Assembly: GCA_049513975.1 (NCBI GenBank)
Contig: JBEKVM010000048.1
Coordinates: 1-39,543 of the forward strand
Length of the DNA: 39,543 nucleotides
Direction: 5' to 3'
Origin: JBEKOF01 sp049513975
GTDB lineage: Bacteria; Verrucomicrobiota; Verrucomicrobiia; Limisphaerales; Palsa-1400
The position numbers and the translations under genes were made by a program. The notes beneath the pieces were generated by a model that did no database searches, was not told the DNA's origin, and was given only the letters and a program-made list of their open reading frames with translations. This document shows positions 17,106 through 24,698 of this stretch, piece after piece. How positions within the stretch are numbered: the first letter of the stretch is position 1; each line of letters begins with the position of its first letter.

Positions 17106-18149
17106 TCACCGATCCACCAGCTCCCTCACTCTGACAAGGTTGACGGTCGGCTCGGCCAGCCCGCCCAGCAGGTTGCCCTGGAAATGCGCGCCGGAAATGG
17201 TGTTTTCCCTGCAGGAGGCGTCGTTCACCTGAAAGGCCTTCCCGCCGCAATCGTTCACCACCAGGTTTTCAAAACGGTTGCCCACGCATTCGGTGTCGGG
17301 AGCATATTGCCAGCCTTGCGCGGTGAGCGACGCCGTTTGGGCCATGAAAACCCCGTCGTGACGGCTCTTGCAAATCGTCAACCCTTGAAACCAATTGTCC
17401 CGCGAGTCGCGCATGAAAACACCCAGGTCGTTGCCGGACAGCACCGCGTTGCTGATCCAATTGTGATCGAACTCAAGGTCCAGTGAAATGCCTGCGGCCA
17501 GGTTGTCATGCAGACGCAAGCCGGCGAAGCGGCTTTGCTGCGTCTGGTAGCAGGCCAGCCCGTCAAATTGATTGTCGAAGGCGTCGTAATCGCTCACCAG
17601 CAGGCGACGCACTTCGACCGTCACCAGCCCGCCGGAACGGCAGCGGCAACACACCACATGTTCGACCACCGCATCGGTCACGTTCCAGATCTGCACCCCA
17701 TTGTTGTTGATGGCCGGGCCGCTGCCAGCCGACCGCCAACCCTCCGCCTTTTGGTTCTTCCGGTTGCCGTCAATGACCAGATCCGCCAGGCGAAGATGCG
17801 CCGCTGGATGACTCCTTTCGGTCATGGGCGGCCCCAGCACCACCACCGGGCATTCCGCCTGGTCCGCCAGATGCAGAATGGTCGCCCCTCCCCTGCCGCG
17901 CATCGTCATCCCATCGTGCCGCAACAACAGCGGCTGGGTTATCTCGTAGGTTCCGGCGCTTAATATCAATTCTCCTCCCGGTGGCAGGCTGTCCAGCGCC
18001 TTCTGCATTTCCGCCCCGCTGCTCTGGGCCGGCAGCGCGACCATGACCGGGGTTGCGCCGAAGCCGGGGAGGCCGGGCAGCACCGCCAGCAGCAGGCCGG
18101 GGCAAAGCCTCAGCCGCAGGCGGGGTTGGCGAAAATCAGTCGGCGGCAT
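17106..18149 (-). CDS. Exported right-handed beta-helix repeat protein
   Basis: 347 residues. Signal peptide about 1-31 (RLCPGLLLAVLPGLPGFGA). It then shows a pectate-lyase-like start (GAEMQKALDSLPPGGELILSAGTYEI, LLLRHDGMTMRGRGGATILHL) and about ten beta-helix coils with Asn-rich turns (INNNGVQIWNVTDAVVE, DYDAFDNQFDGLACY, LEFDHNWISNAVLSGND, TECVGNRFENLVVNDC). The length corresponds to one beta-helix domain with no extra catalytic module. Such proteins bind or cleave polysaccharides outside the cell. No obvious lyase or hydrolase active site is recognisable, so function is left open. It lies upstream of the GspC-like gene on the same strand, 147 bases apart. Confidence 0.8.
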   Translation of the reverse strand: MPPTDFRQPRLRLRLCPGLLLAVLPGLPGFGATPVMVALPAQSSGAEMQKALDSLPPGGELILSAGTYEITQPLLLRHDGMTMRGRGGATILHLADQAECPVVVLGPPMTERSHPAAHLRLADLVIDGNRKNQKAEGWRSAGSGPAINNNGVQIWNVTDAVVEHVVCCRCRSGGLVTVEVRRLLVSDYDAFDNQFDGLACYQTQQSRFAGLRLHDNLAAGISLDLEFDHNWISNAVLSGNDLGVFMRDSRDNWFQGLTICKSRHDGVFMAQTASLTAQGWQYAPDTECVGNRFENLVVNDCGGKAFQVNDASCRENTISGAHFQGNLLGGLAEPTVNLVRVRELVDR

Positions 18150-18470
18150 ACGACGCTATAAATTCAATACTCTTGGGCTTGCCAATTGGACGCCGCCTTT
18201 CATTGAATTGTTCATTATTCCGCCAAGAAATGGTTGCTGCAGCCGGCCCCGGTCCTTTCACCAAACCCTCTCCGCCAGTCGGCGCATCGCTTCATCGCCA
18301 TTCATTCAGCCATTTGACTATGCCAACGCAGTTTGTATATTAATCATAAGGTGTAATTAAGCGCATCATGAAAACGATGACACCTAAAGAATATCGCAAA
18401 AAATGACCGGTCGCAACCGTCCATTCGCCCTTCCCGACCCCGTCAACAATCATCGCACGCCTGTAATCCG
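18150..18470. other. Divergent intergenic region, AT-rich in its middle
   Basis: No ORF is supported. It lies between the beta-helix gene (minus) and the metalloprotease gene (plus), so it should hold both promoters. One good candidate for the plus direction is listed separately. Confidence 0.5.
18314..18341 (+). promoter_or_regulatory. Candidate sigma-70 promoter for the exported metalloprotease
   Basis: TTGACT (18314-18319), a 16-base spacer and TATATT (18336-18341) stand in the AT-rich part of the gap, about 130 bases before the gene. The match to consensus is good; the long leader is unexplained. Confidence 0.45.
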
Positions 18471-19607
18471 ATGCACCCCGGCTTCCACCCATCTCCTTCG
18501 CTCCTGAAACCGGACTGGCGGGCCATTGGCCCGGCGCTCTTGCTCGCCGTCGCCCTTTTTGCCTTCGCCACCCCCGCCCGCGCCCTGATCATCATTCCGG
18601 TTTGGGACAGTTCCATCACCAACGACCCCAACGCCGCCACCATCCAGGGCACCATCAACATGGCGATTCAGTTTTACGAGGCCCGCTTCGCCGACCCTAT
18701 CACCGTCTCCATTACATTCCAGAAAGAATCCATCGGCCTGGGCACTAGCTTTTCCTTTTTCGCAGCAATTCCCTACACTCAATTCCTTGCCAATCTCCAG
18801 CGCGATGCCACCACCACCAACGACGCCATCGCCCTGGCCCATCTTCCTCCCGGCCCGAACAACCCCGTCACCGGCGATGCCAACATCAAGGTCAAAACTG
18901 CTAATCTCAAAGCCCTCGGCATCACCGGCTATGAACCCCCCAACGGTATTGATGGCGCCATCAGCCTCAACACCTCCATCATGAACCTCACCCGCGCCAA
19001 CATCAACCCGGACTATTACGACCTTCTGGGCGTCGCCGAGCACGAGATTGATGAAGTCCTCGGCCTGGGTTCAGACTTGGCCGCCACCAATGACCCCTTT
19101 CCTCAGGATCTCTTCCGCTACTCCTCCACCGGCGCCCGCACCTTTACCACCGACGGTGATGACGCCTGGTTCTCCCTGGATGGCACCAATCTCCTGGTGC
19201 GTTTCAACCAGCAACCAGACGGTGACTACGGCGACTGGTGGAGCAACGATGGCCAACCCCACACGCCCCGGGTGCAGGACGCCTTCTTCACTCCCGGCGC
19301 GACCCCCCACCCGACCGTCGAACTCATCGCCCTCGATGTCCAGGGCTACGACCTCATCCCTCCCCCGCAGCCAGGCATCGTCAACATCACCTTGTCCGGC
19401 GCCAATCTGGTCCTCAATGGCGCCAACGGCCTGGCCACCGCCACCTACTGCCTGTTGACCACCACCAATCTGGCGCTGCCCGTCAACCAGTGGTCCTCCG
19501 TCGCTACCAACGTCCTCACCGCCAATGGCAATTTCTCCTTCACCGCCACCAACGCCGTCATCCCCAATTCCCCCCGCCAGTTCTACATCCTCCAGTTGCT
19601 GCAATGA
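18471..19607 (+). CDS. Exported putative metalloprotease with C-terminal beta domain
   Basis: 378 residues. Signal peptide near 18-38 (PALLLAVALFAFATPARA). The mature part starts LIIIPVWDSSITNDPNAA and resembles the NF038122-type putative metalloproteases: LNFQ-like substrate strand region, then AEHEIDEVLGLGS with H191 and E192, where the usual second His of HExxH is E195. This Glu form is common in that family. A downstream FSLDGTNLLVRFNQ repeat-like region follows. Residues about 303-378 form an Ig-like domain (SGANLVLNGANG, YCLLTTTNLALP, QWSSVATN, FYILQLLQ) typical of exported Verrucomicrobia proteins, probably a surface-sorting or adhesive module. It stands alone with its own candidate promoter. 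Confidence 0.72.
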   Translation: MHPGFHPSPSLLKPDWRAIGPALLLAVALFAFATPARALIIIPVWDSSITNDPNAATIQGTINMAIQFYEARFADPITVSITFQKESIGLGTSFSFFAAIPYTQFLANLQRDATTTNDAIALAHLPPGPNNPVTGDANIKVKTANLKALGITGYEPPNGIDGAISLNTSIMNLTRANINPDYYDLLGVAEHEIDEVLGLGSDLAATNDPFPQDLFRYSSTGARTFTTDGDDAWFSLDGTNLLVRFNQQPDGDYGDWWSNDGQPHTPRVQDAFFTPGATPHPTVELIALDVQGYDLIPPPQPGIVNITLSGANLVLNGANGLATATYCLLTTTNLALPVNQWSSVATNVLTANGNFSFTATNAVIPNSPRQFYILQLLQ

Positions 19608-19951
19608 GCCGTTCCTAAAAGCCGCAAAGCTCTCAAACCCCTTAAAAATCCGTGGGGCTGATCCTCACTTTCAATCAAAGCGCGCCTTCTCTCGCCGCCG
19701 TCGGCATTTCCTACGGCTTATACCCTTTCAATCCCACTCCGCAATAAAACCGTCCAACCCAGCCGCCGGATTTTGGCCCGCTTCCTCCAAAAGCCGAAAG
19801 CAGCCCGTCTAATCTCAAAAATAATGTTTTCATCAATCTATCAGGCGCCAACCCCCAAAATTTGCTCCCATAAATTTATCATTCTGCATTTTGCATTTTG
19901 CATTTCGGCACAACCTTGTCTCCCGCCCGGGGTTGCGTTAAACTGACGCCC
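19608..19951. other. Intergenic gap upstream of the sigma operon
   Basis: No gene seen. A short 7-base array lies at 19880-19906. AT-rich words (AAAATAATGTTTTCATC, 19815-19831) could belong to a promoter but no confident -35/-10 pair was found. Confidence 0.45.
19880..19906. repeat. Short CATTTTG/CATTCTG (7-base) array
   Basis: Three to four copies of CATTYTG in tandem; the same family forms a long array at 31583-31667. Confidence 0.8.
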
Positions 19952-20590
19952 ATGGCCATTCCGCCCGACCCAGATGCCGCCCTCATGCTCCGCGCCAAAG
20001 ACGGAGACATCCGCGCCTTCGAGCAACTGGTCGAAAAATACAAACAGCCCATCGTCAGCCTCATGTTCCGCATGTTGCACGACCTTTCCGAGGCCGAAGA
20101 CCTGGCCCAGACCGTCTTCGTCCGGGTTTACCAATCCGCCTCCCGCTACGAGGTTTCCGCCAAATTCTCCACTTGGATTTTCACCATCGCCCGCCATGTC
20201 TGCCTCAACGAAATCCGCCGCCGCTCCCGCCATCCCGCCCAGTCCATCCAGTCCAGCCTGCCCGACAGCGACGAACCGGCCACGCGCCAATTTGAAGACC
20301 AAAAAACCTTCACCCCGCCCCAGGCCATTTTGCATAAAGAACTGGAAGCCAAAATCCAGCAAGCCCTCGATCAACTGCCCGAAAAACAGCGCCTGGCCGT
20401 CCTCCTTTGCCGCCAGGATGAGCTTGCCTACGAGCAAATCGCCCGCGTCCTCGGCCTCTCCCTTTCCGCCACCAAGTCCCTCATCCATCGCGCCCGCGAA
20501 ACCCTCAAACTCAGGCTCAAACCCTACCTCCAAACAGGCGCTTGGGAGGATGAGCCTGCCGAAACCATCCCCCTCAACCGGTGTTTATGA
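19952..20590 (+). CDS. ECF-type RNA polymerase sigma factor
   Basis: 212 residues from ATG at 19952 (MAIPPDPDAALMLRAKDGD). Region 2 is FEQLVEKYKQPIVSLMFRM, then SEAEDLAQTVFVRVYQ and FSTWIFTIARHVCLNEIRRR (2.3-2.4, DNA melting and -10 recognition). A linker of about 45 residues follows. Region 4 is LPEKQRLAVLLCRQDELAYEQIARVLGLS and the helix-turn-helix end KSLIHRARETLKLRL. It is co-transcribed with an anti-sigma gene whose ATG overlaps its stop codon (ATGA, 20587-20590). It probably responds to envelope signals sensed through the membrane anti-sigma factor, as is usual for this pairing. Confidence 0.95.
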   Translation: MAIPPDPDAALMLRAKDGDIRAFEQLVEKYKQPIVSLMFRMLHDLSEAEDLAQTVFVRVYQSASRYEVSAKFSTWIFTIARHVCLNEIRRRSRHPAQSIQSSLPDSDEPATRQFEDQKTFTPPQAILHKELEAKIQQALDQLPEKQRLAVLLCRQDELAYEQIARVLGLSLSATKSLIHRARETLKLRLKPYLQTGAWEDEPAETIPLNRCL

Positions 20591-21105
20591 ATACTGTGAA
20601 TGATGACATGCCCAATCCCGCTTCTCAAGAACTGGCCGAACTGGTCTGGCGTCGCCCCCTGACTCCCGACGAAATGGCCCGGCTCCGCCAATTCCTCGCC
20701 GCCCATCCCGAGGCCCGCAGCCAGTGGGAATCCGAGGCCGCCCTCACCCGCGCTTTGAACCGCCTGCCGCCCGCGCCCCTCTCCTCCAACTTTACCGCTC
20801 TCGTTCTTCAAGCCGTCCAGCGCGCTCCCGCCCCCTCCCCCTGGCGTCGCCGGCTCGACCCCGCCTCCTGGCTTCCGGCGCGCTGGATGCCCCGTCTTGC
20901 CCTCGGTGTCACCATGGTTTGCCTTGGCCTCCTCACCGTCAGCGCATCCCAAACTATCCAACGTCAAAGAATGGCCCGCAACCTCGCCAGCGTCGGCAAC
21001 CTGGCCACCCTTCAGCCGGTGGACTGGATGCAAAACTTCCAAACCATCCAAAACCTCAGCCGCGTCCAAGTCGCCGATGACGTCCTCCTGCAAGTCCTGC
21101 AATAA
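20587..21105 (+). CDS. Putative single-pass membrane anti-sigma factor
   Basis: 172 residues from ATG at 20587; an earlier in-frame GTG at 20581 is less likely because ATGA coupling with the sigma gene is exact. The cytoplasmic N-terminal part (about 1-75) is helical, with LVWRRPLTPDEMARLRQFLAAHP; it lacks a zinc-binding HxxxCxxC motif. One membrane helix (about 104-122, RLALGVTMVCLGLLTVSAS) is followed by a short outer part of about 45 residues. Identification rests on position, size and topology more than on a family motif. Confidence 0.7.
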   Translation: MNTVNDDMPNPASQELAELVWRRPLTPDEMARLRQFLAAHPEARSQWESEAALTRALNRLPPAPLSSNFTALVLQAVQRAPAPSPWRRRLDPASWLPARWMPRLALGVTMVCLGLLTVSASQTIQRQRMARNLASVGNLATLQPVDWMQNFQTIQNLSRVQVADDVLLQVLQ

Positions 21106-21125
21106 ATGAACCCAGTACCGCGACA

Positions 21126-22271
21126 ATGAGATTTCCATGCACATTTGACAATTTGTTGGGGAGCGCGGGCGTCCTCGCCCGCCGTGCCCGGCGTCTCGCC
21201 GGGCACATCTTTCAGGATTCATATATCGCGTTACCGCTCGTCCACTTCCCCGGCTTTGCCTTCGTCACCTTCTTGGTCACAACCGCTATCATCGTCCAGG
21301 CCCAATCCACCCCATCCGATCTTAATCCTAATCTTAATCCTAATCTTAATCTTCCTCCCCTTCCTCCTCCCATCGCATACAAAGCCGTCGCCCCCGGCGT
21401 CACCCTCCACCAAACCTCCCCCGTCCTTTACTTCCGCGGCATCCTGGGCATGACCCCCGCCGAGCGCGAACGCGCCCTCGCCAACAAACCCGCCGACTCC
21501 AAAAAAATTCTCCTCGCCAAAGTCCAGGAATACCAAGCCCTCCCGCCCGACATCCGCGAAGCCCGCTTGCGCCAGACCCAATTGCGCTGGGAACTGACCA
21601 GCCTGATCAACCTCGCCCCCGCCGGCCGCCCCGCTTTCCTCAAGGAAGTCGCCCCCGAAGACCGCCCCCTCCTCGAAGACTACGCCCTCTGGCTGACCAA
21701 TTCCCCGGCCGGGAAAAAGGCGCTTCTCGACAAGCTTTCACCCGACCGCCATCAGGCCCTCACCTTGGCTCTGGCCCAATGGGATTCCGTCCCCGAAACC
21801 GAGCGCCAGCAACGCAGCGCGCAATTTGGCCAATTCTGCGAGGAGGACCAGTCCCGCCAGCAAAAGACGCTCAGCACCTTCAGCGAATCAGAGCGCCGCA
21901 TCATGGAAACAGCCCTCCAGCATTTTGCCGGCCTGCCCGCAGTCCAGCGTAGAATCTGCATCCAGTCCTTCCAGAAATTCGCCGCTATGGACCCCGCCCA
22001 ACGCGACGAATTCCTCAAAAACGCCGCCCGTTGGGAAACCCTGACCGCCAGCGAGCGCAGCCTCTGGCGCGCCCTCGTGCAAAAATTTCGCATCATGCCG
22101 CCCCCGCCGCCCGACGCTCACCCCTTGCGATATCCTCCCATGCCGCCCGGCCTGATCCTCCCCCCGCCGCTGCCCCCGGGCATGAAGCCCCCTGCCATCT
22201 CCACCGCCTCCTTCCAACCCGCCGCCCGCCCGCCCGGCCGGCCCGCTGCCGCCACCAACACCCCGCGGTAA
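21126..22271 (+). CDS. DUF3106-like exported protein of the sigma operon
   Basis: 381 residues if it starts at ATG 21126. The first 30 residues cross a dispersed twin-hairpin repeat (SAGVLARRARRLAGHI). A hydrophobic export segment follows (LPLVHFPGFAFVTFLVTTAIIVQAQS), so the repeat has either extended the N-terminus or displaced the original start. Residues about 66-79 come from a hexanucleotide array (LNPNLNPNLNL). The core (about 95-325) has repeated helical units of the DUF3106 kind: LGMTPAERERAL, YQALPPDIREARL, FSESERRIMETAL, FAAMDPAQRDEFL, WETLTASERSLW. The C-terminus is Pro-rich. Third in a sigma/anti-sigma operon, 20 bases after the anti-sigma gene; it is probably a periplasmic partner of that system. 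Confidence 0.72.
   Translation: MRFPCTFDNLLGSAGVLARRARRLAGHIFQDSYIALPLVHFPGFAFVTFLVTTAIIVQAQSTPSDLNPNLNPNLNLPPLPPPIAYKAVAPGVTLHQTSPVLYFRGILGMTPAERERALANKPADSKKILLAKVQEYQALPPDIREARLRQTQLRWELTSLINLAPAGRPAFLKEVAPEDRPLLEDYALWLTNSPAGKKALLDKLSPDRHQALTLALAQWDSVPETERQQRSAQFGQFCEEDQSRQQKTLSTFSESERRIMETALQHFAGLPAVQRRICIQSFQKFAAMDPAQRDEFLKNAARWETLTASERSLWRALVQKFRIMPPPPPDAHPLRYPPMPPGLILPPPLPPGMKPPAISTASFQPAARPPGRPAAATNTPR
21158..21212. repeat. Twin-hairpin palindromic repeat inside a coding frame
   Basis: Two perfect hairpins in a row: GCGGGCG-TCCT-CGCCCGC (21165-21182), then GTGCCCGGCG-TCT-CGCCGGGCAC (21184-21206), preceded by GGGGAGC. The same design recurs at 36478-36530. Here it lies within the 5' part of the DUF3106-like gene. 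Confidence 0.85.
21319..21353. repeat. In-frame hexanucleotide array (CTTAAT/CCTAAT)
   Basis: About six hexamer units in the DUF3106-like gene, read CTT AAT / CCT AAT, giving alternating Leu/Pro-Asn just after the export segment. Confidence 0.9.
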
Positions 22272-22334
22272 TTTTTCCTTTGACAACTTCCACTTAATTC
22301 CACTTCCGCCCCCGCCGGGGGTGCCACCCAATCC

Positions 22335-24551
22335 ATGAAACCCTGCCTTCTCGCTTTCCGGTCATTCGCCCTGGCCGCCTGCTTCGTCGCCGCAAATCCC
22401 GGTTTCGCCGCCGGCCTGCCGGACACGCCGTTGCGCCCTGTCACCAACATTTACCACGGCGTCTCTGTCGTTGATAATTACCGCTGGCTGGAAAACTTCA
22501 ACGATCCGGAAGTCAAGCAGTGGAGCGCCGCCCAAAATGCCCTCACCCGCGCCTGCCTCGACCATCTCCCCGTGCGCTCCAAAATCGTCAAACGCCTCGA
22601 AAAAATTTATTCCCAAGCCGCCGCCAGCTACTCCGGCCTCCAGTCCCGACCCGGCCTCCTCTTCGCCTTCAAATTCCAGCCCCCGGCCCAGCAGCCCTGG
22701 CTCATCACCCTCAAGTCCCCCAACGATCCCTCCTCCGAACGCGTCGTGCTCGACCCCAACAAGCTCAATCCCAAGGGCACTACCGCCATTGACTTTGCCG
22801 TGCCTTCCCTCGACGGCCAACGCGTTGCCGTTTCCCTCTCCGACAACGGCACCGAGGACGGAACCCTTTTCTTCTATGACACCGCCACCGGCCAGCCGCT
22901 CCCCGACAAAATCCCGCGCGTCAATGGCGCCACCGCCGGCGGCAGCGCCGCCTGGAACGCCGGCGGCGCCGGCGTTTATTACACCCGCTATCCCCTCGCC
23001 GGCGAACGGCCCGAGGCCGATTTGGATTTCTTCCAGCAGGTTTGGTTCCACCGCCTCGGCACGCCCCTCGCCCAGGACCGCCTGGAGTTGGGCCGGGGCC
23101 TCCCGCGCATCGCCGAGATCGCCCTCAAATCCCGCCACGATGGCCGTTATCTCCTGGCCACCGTGGCCAACGGCGACGGCGGCGAATTCGCCCTTTACCT
23201 CCTCGGCCCCGACGGCCAGTGGAAACAACTGACCAACTTCCGCGACCAAATCAAGCAGGGCGAATTCGGCCAGGATGACTGCCTCTACCTCCTATCCACC
23301 AAGGACGCCCCCCACGGCAAAATCCTCCGCCTCCCCCTCGCCGGCCTTTCCAATCTTACTGCTAATCTTAATCCTAATCTTAATCCTAATCTCCCCTCTG
23401 CCACAGTCTCAATCTCCGACCTCCGCCCCCCTCTCACCGTCGTCGTCCCCCCCAGCGAGGCCGTGATTCAAAATTTCTGCCCCACCGTCAGCGGCCTCTT
23501 CGTCCAGGACCTGATGGGCGGCCCATCCCAAATTCGCTACATCGGCGGCGCCGGCGTCCTGCGCGTTCCCCTCAAGGATCCCATTTCCGCCGTCCTGGAA
23601 ATCCTCTCTCCAAAGGGCGACGAGCTTTTCTTTGACACCGTCAGCTACACCGAGCCTTCCGCGTGGAGTCAATTCGATGCCGCCACCAAAAAGACCCGCC
23701 GCACCGCCCTGGTCGGAAAATCCCCCGCCGACTTCAGCAACGTCGAAGTCCTGCGCGAATTCGCTCCCTCCAAGGACCGCACAAAAATCCCAATAAACAT
23801 CATCTGCCGCAAAAAAACCAGGCTGGACGGCAATAATCCCACCCTCCTCTACGGCTACGGCGGCTACGGCTTCTCCATGACTCCCGACTTCTCCGCCGCC
23901 CGCAGCCTCTGGCTCGACCACGGCGGCGTTTACGTCGTGGCCAACCTCCGCGGCGGCGGCGAGTTCGGCGAGCAATGGCACCAAGCCGGCAGCCTCACCA
24001 ACAAACAAAATGTCTTCGACGATTTCGCCGCCTGCGCCCAATGGCTCATTGACAAGAAGTACACGCAGCCCTCCAAGCTGGCCGCCGAGGGCGCCAGCAA
24101 CGGCGGCCTGCTCATGGGCGCCTTCCTCACCCAAAACCCAAAACTGGCCCGCGCCGTCGTCTCCCATGTCGGCATCTACGATTCCCTGCGCACCGAACTG
24201 GAGCCCAACGGCGCCTTCAACGTCACCGAATTCGGCACCGTCCGGGACCCGGCGCAATTCCAGGCCCTCTACGCCTACTCCCCCTACCACCATGTCGTGG
24301 ACGGCGTGCGCTACCCCGCACTGTTATTGTTGACAGGTGACAACGACGGCCGGGTCAATCCCTACAACTCCCGCAAATTCGCCGCCCGTCTTCAGGCCGC
24401 CAGCCGCGATCCCTTTCCCTCCCCCGTCTGGCTCCGCACCACCGCCGCCGCCGGCCACGGCATCGGCAGCTCCCTGGACGAGCGCATCGCCGAGGAAGCC
24501 GACGTTTACGCCTTCCTCTTCGCCCAGCTCGAAATGGAGTGGGAGAAATAA
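22335..24551 (+). CDS. Prolyl oligopeptidase family serine peptidase (S9A), exported
   Basis: 738 residues. Signal peptide about 1-26 (SFALAACFVAANPGFAAG). S9A start: PVTNIYHGVSVVDNYRWLENFNDPEVKQW. The beta-propeller spans about 90-450 and the alpha/beta-hydrolase domain about 450-738: GYGGYGFSMTPDF, NLRGGGEFGEQWH, then the nucleophile S588 in GASNGG, the acid in GDNDGRVN (D669 or D671) and H708 in AGHGIG. All three catalytic residues are present. It cleaves after proline in short peptides, here in the periplasm or outside. A hexanucleotide array in the propeller region inserts NLTANLNPNLNPNLP (about 339-353), probably as a surface loop. It sits 63 bases after the sigma operon and may be read with it. 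Confidence 0.95.
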   Translation: MKPCLLAFRSFALAACFVAANPGFAAGLPDTPLRPVTNIYHGVSVVDNYRWLENFNDPEVKQWSAAQNALTRACLDHLPVRSKIVKRLEKIYSQAAASYSGLQSRPGLLFAFKFQPPAQQPWLITLKSPNDPSSERVVLDPNKLNPKGTTAIDFAVPSLDGQRVAVSLSDNGTEDGTLFFYDTATGQPLPDKIPRVNGATAGGSAAWNAGGAGVYYTRYPLAGERPEADLDFFQQVWFHRLGTPLAQDRLELGRGLPRIAEIALKSRHDGRYLLATVANGDGGEFALYLLGPDGQWKQLTNFRDQIKQGEFGQDDCLYLLSTKDAPHGKILRLPLAGLSNLTANLNPNLNPNLPSATVSISDLRPPLTVVVPPSEAVIQNFCPTVSGLFVQDLMGGPSQIRYIGGAGVLRVPLKDPISAVLEILSPKGDELFFDTVSYTEPSAWSQFDAATKKTRRTALVGKSPADFSNVEVLREFAPSKDRTKIPINIICRKKTRLDGNNPTLLYGYGGYGFSMTPDFSAARSLWLDHGGVYVVANLRGGGEFGEQWHQAGSLTNKQNVFDDFAACAQWLIDKKYTQPSKLAAEGASNGGLLMGAFLTQNPKLARAVVSHVGIYDSLRTELEPNGAFNVTEFGTVRDPAQFQALYAYSPYHHVVDGVRYPALLLLTGDNDGRVNPYNSRKFAARLQAASRDPFPSPVWLRTTAAAGHGIGSSLDERIAEEADVYAFLFAQLEMEWEK
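23352..23392. repeat. In-frame hexanucleotide array (CTTAAT/CCTAAT)
   Basis: About six units within the prolyl oligopeptidase gene, in the same codon register (CTT AAT, CCT AAT) as the arrays at 21319 and 32267. Confidence 0.9.
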
Positions 24552-24698
24552 CCCTCCCCGGCAGGGCGGGACTCCGTCGAACCGTGACTTGATTTCTTTG
24601 GACAAAGACAGGATTCAACGGCGTCCCACCTTGCCGTCGAGATGCCGGCCCTCCTCCTGTTTGGAACTTGCGCAGCGGGGTGAGTAATCAAATGACTT

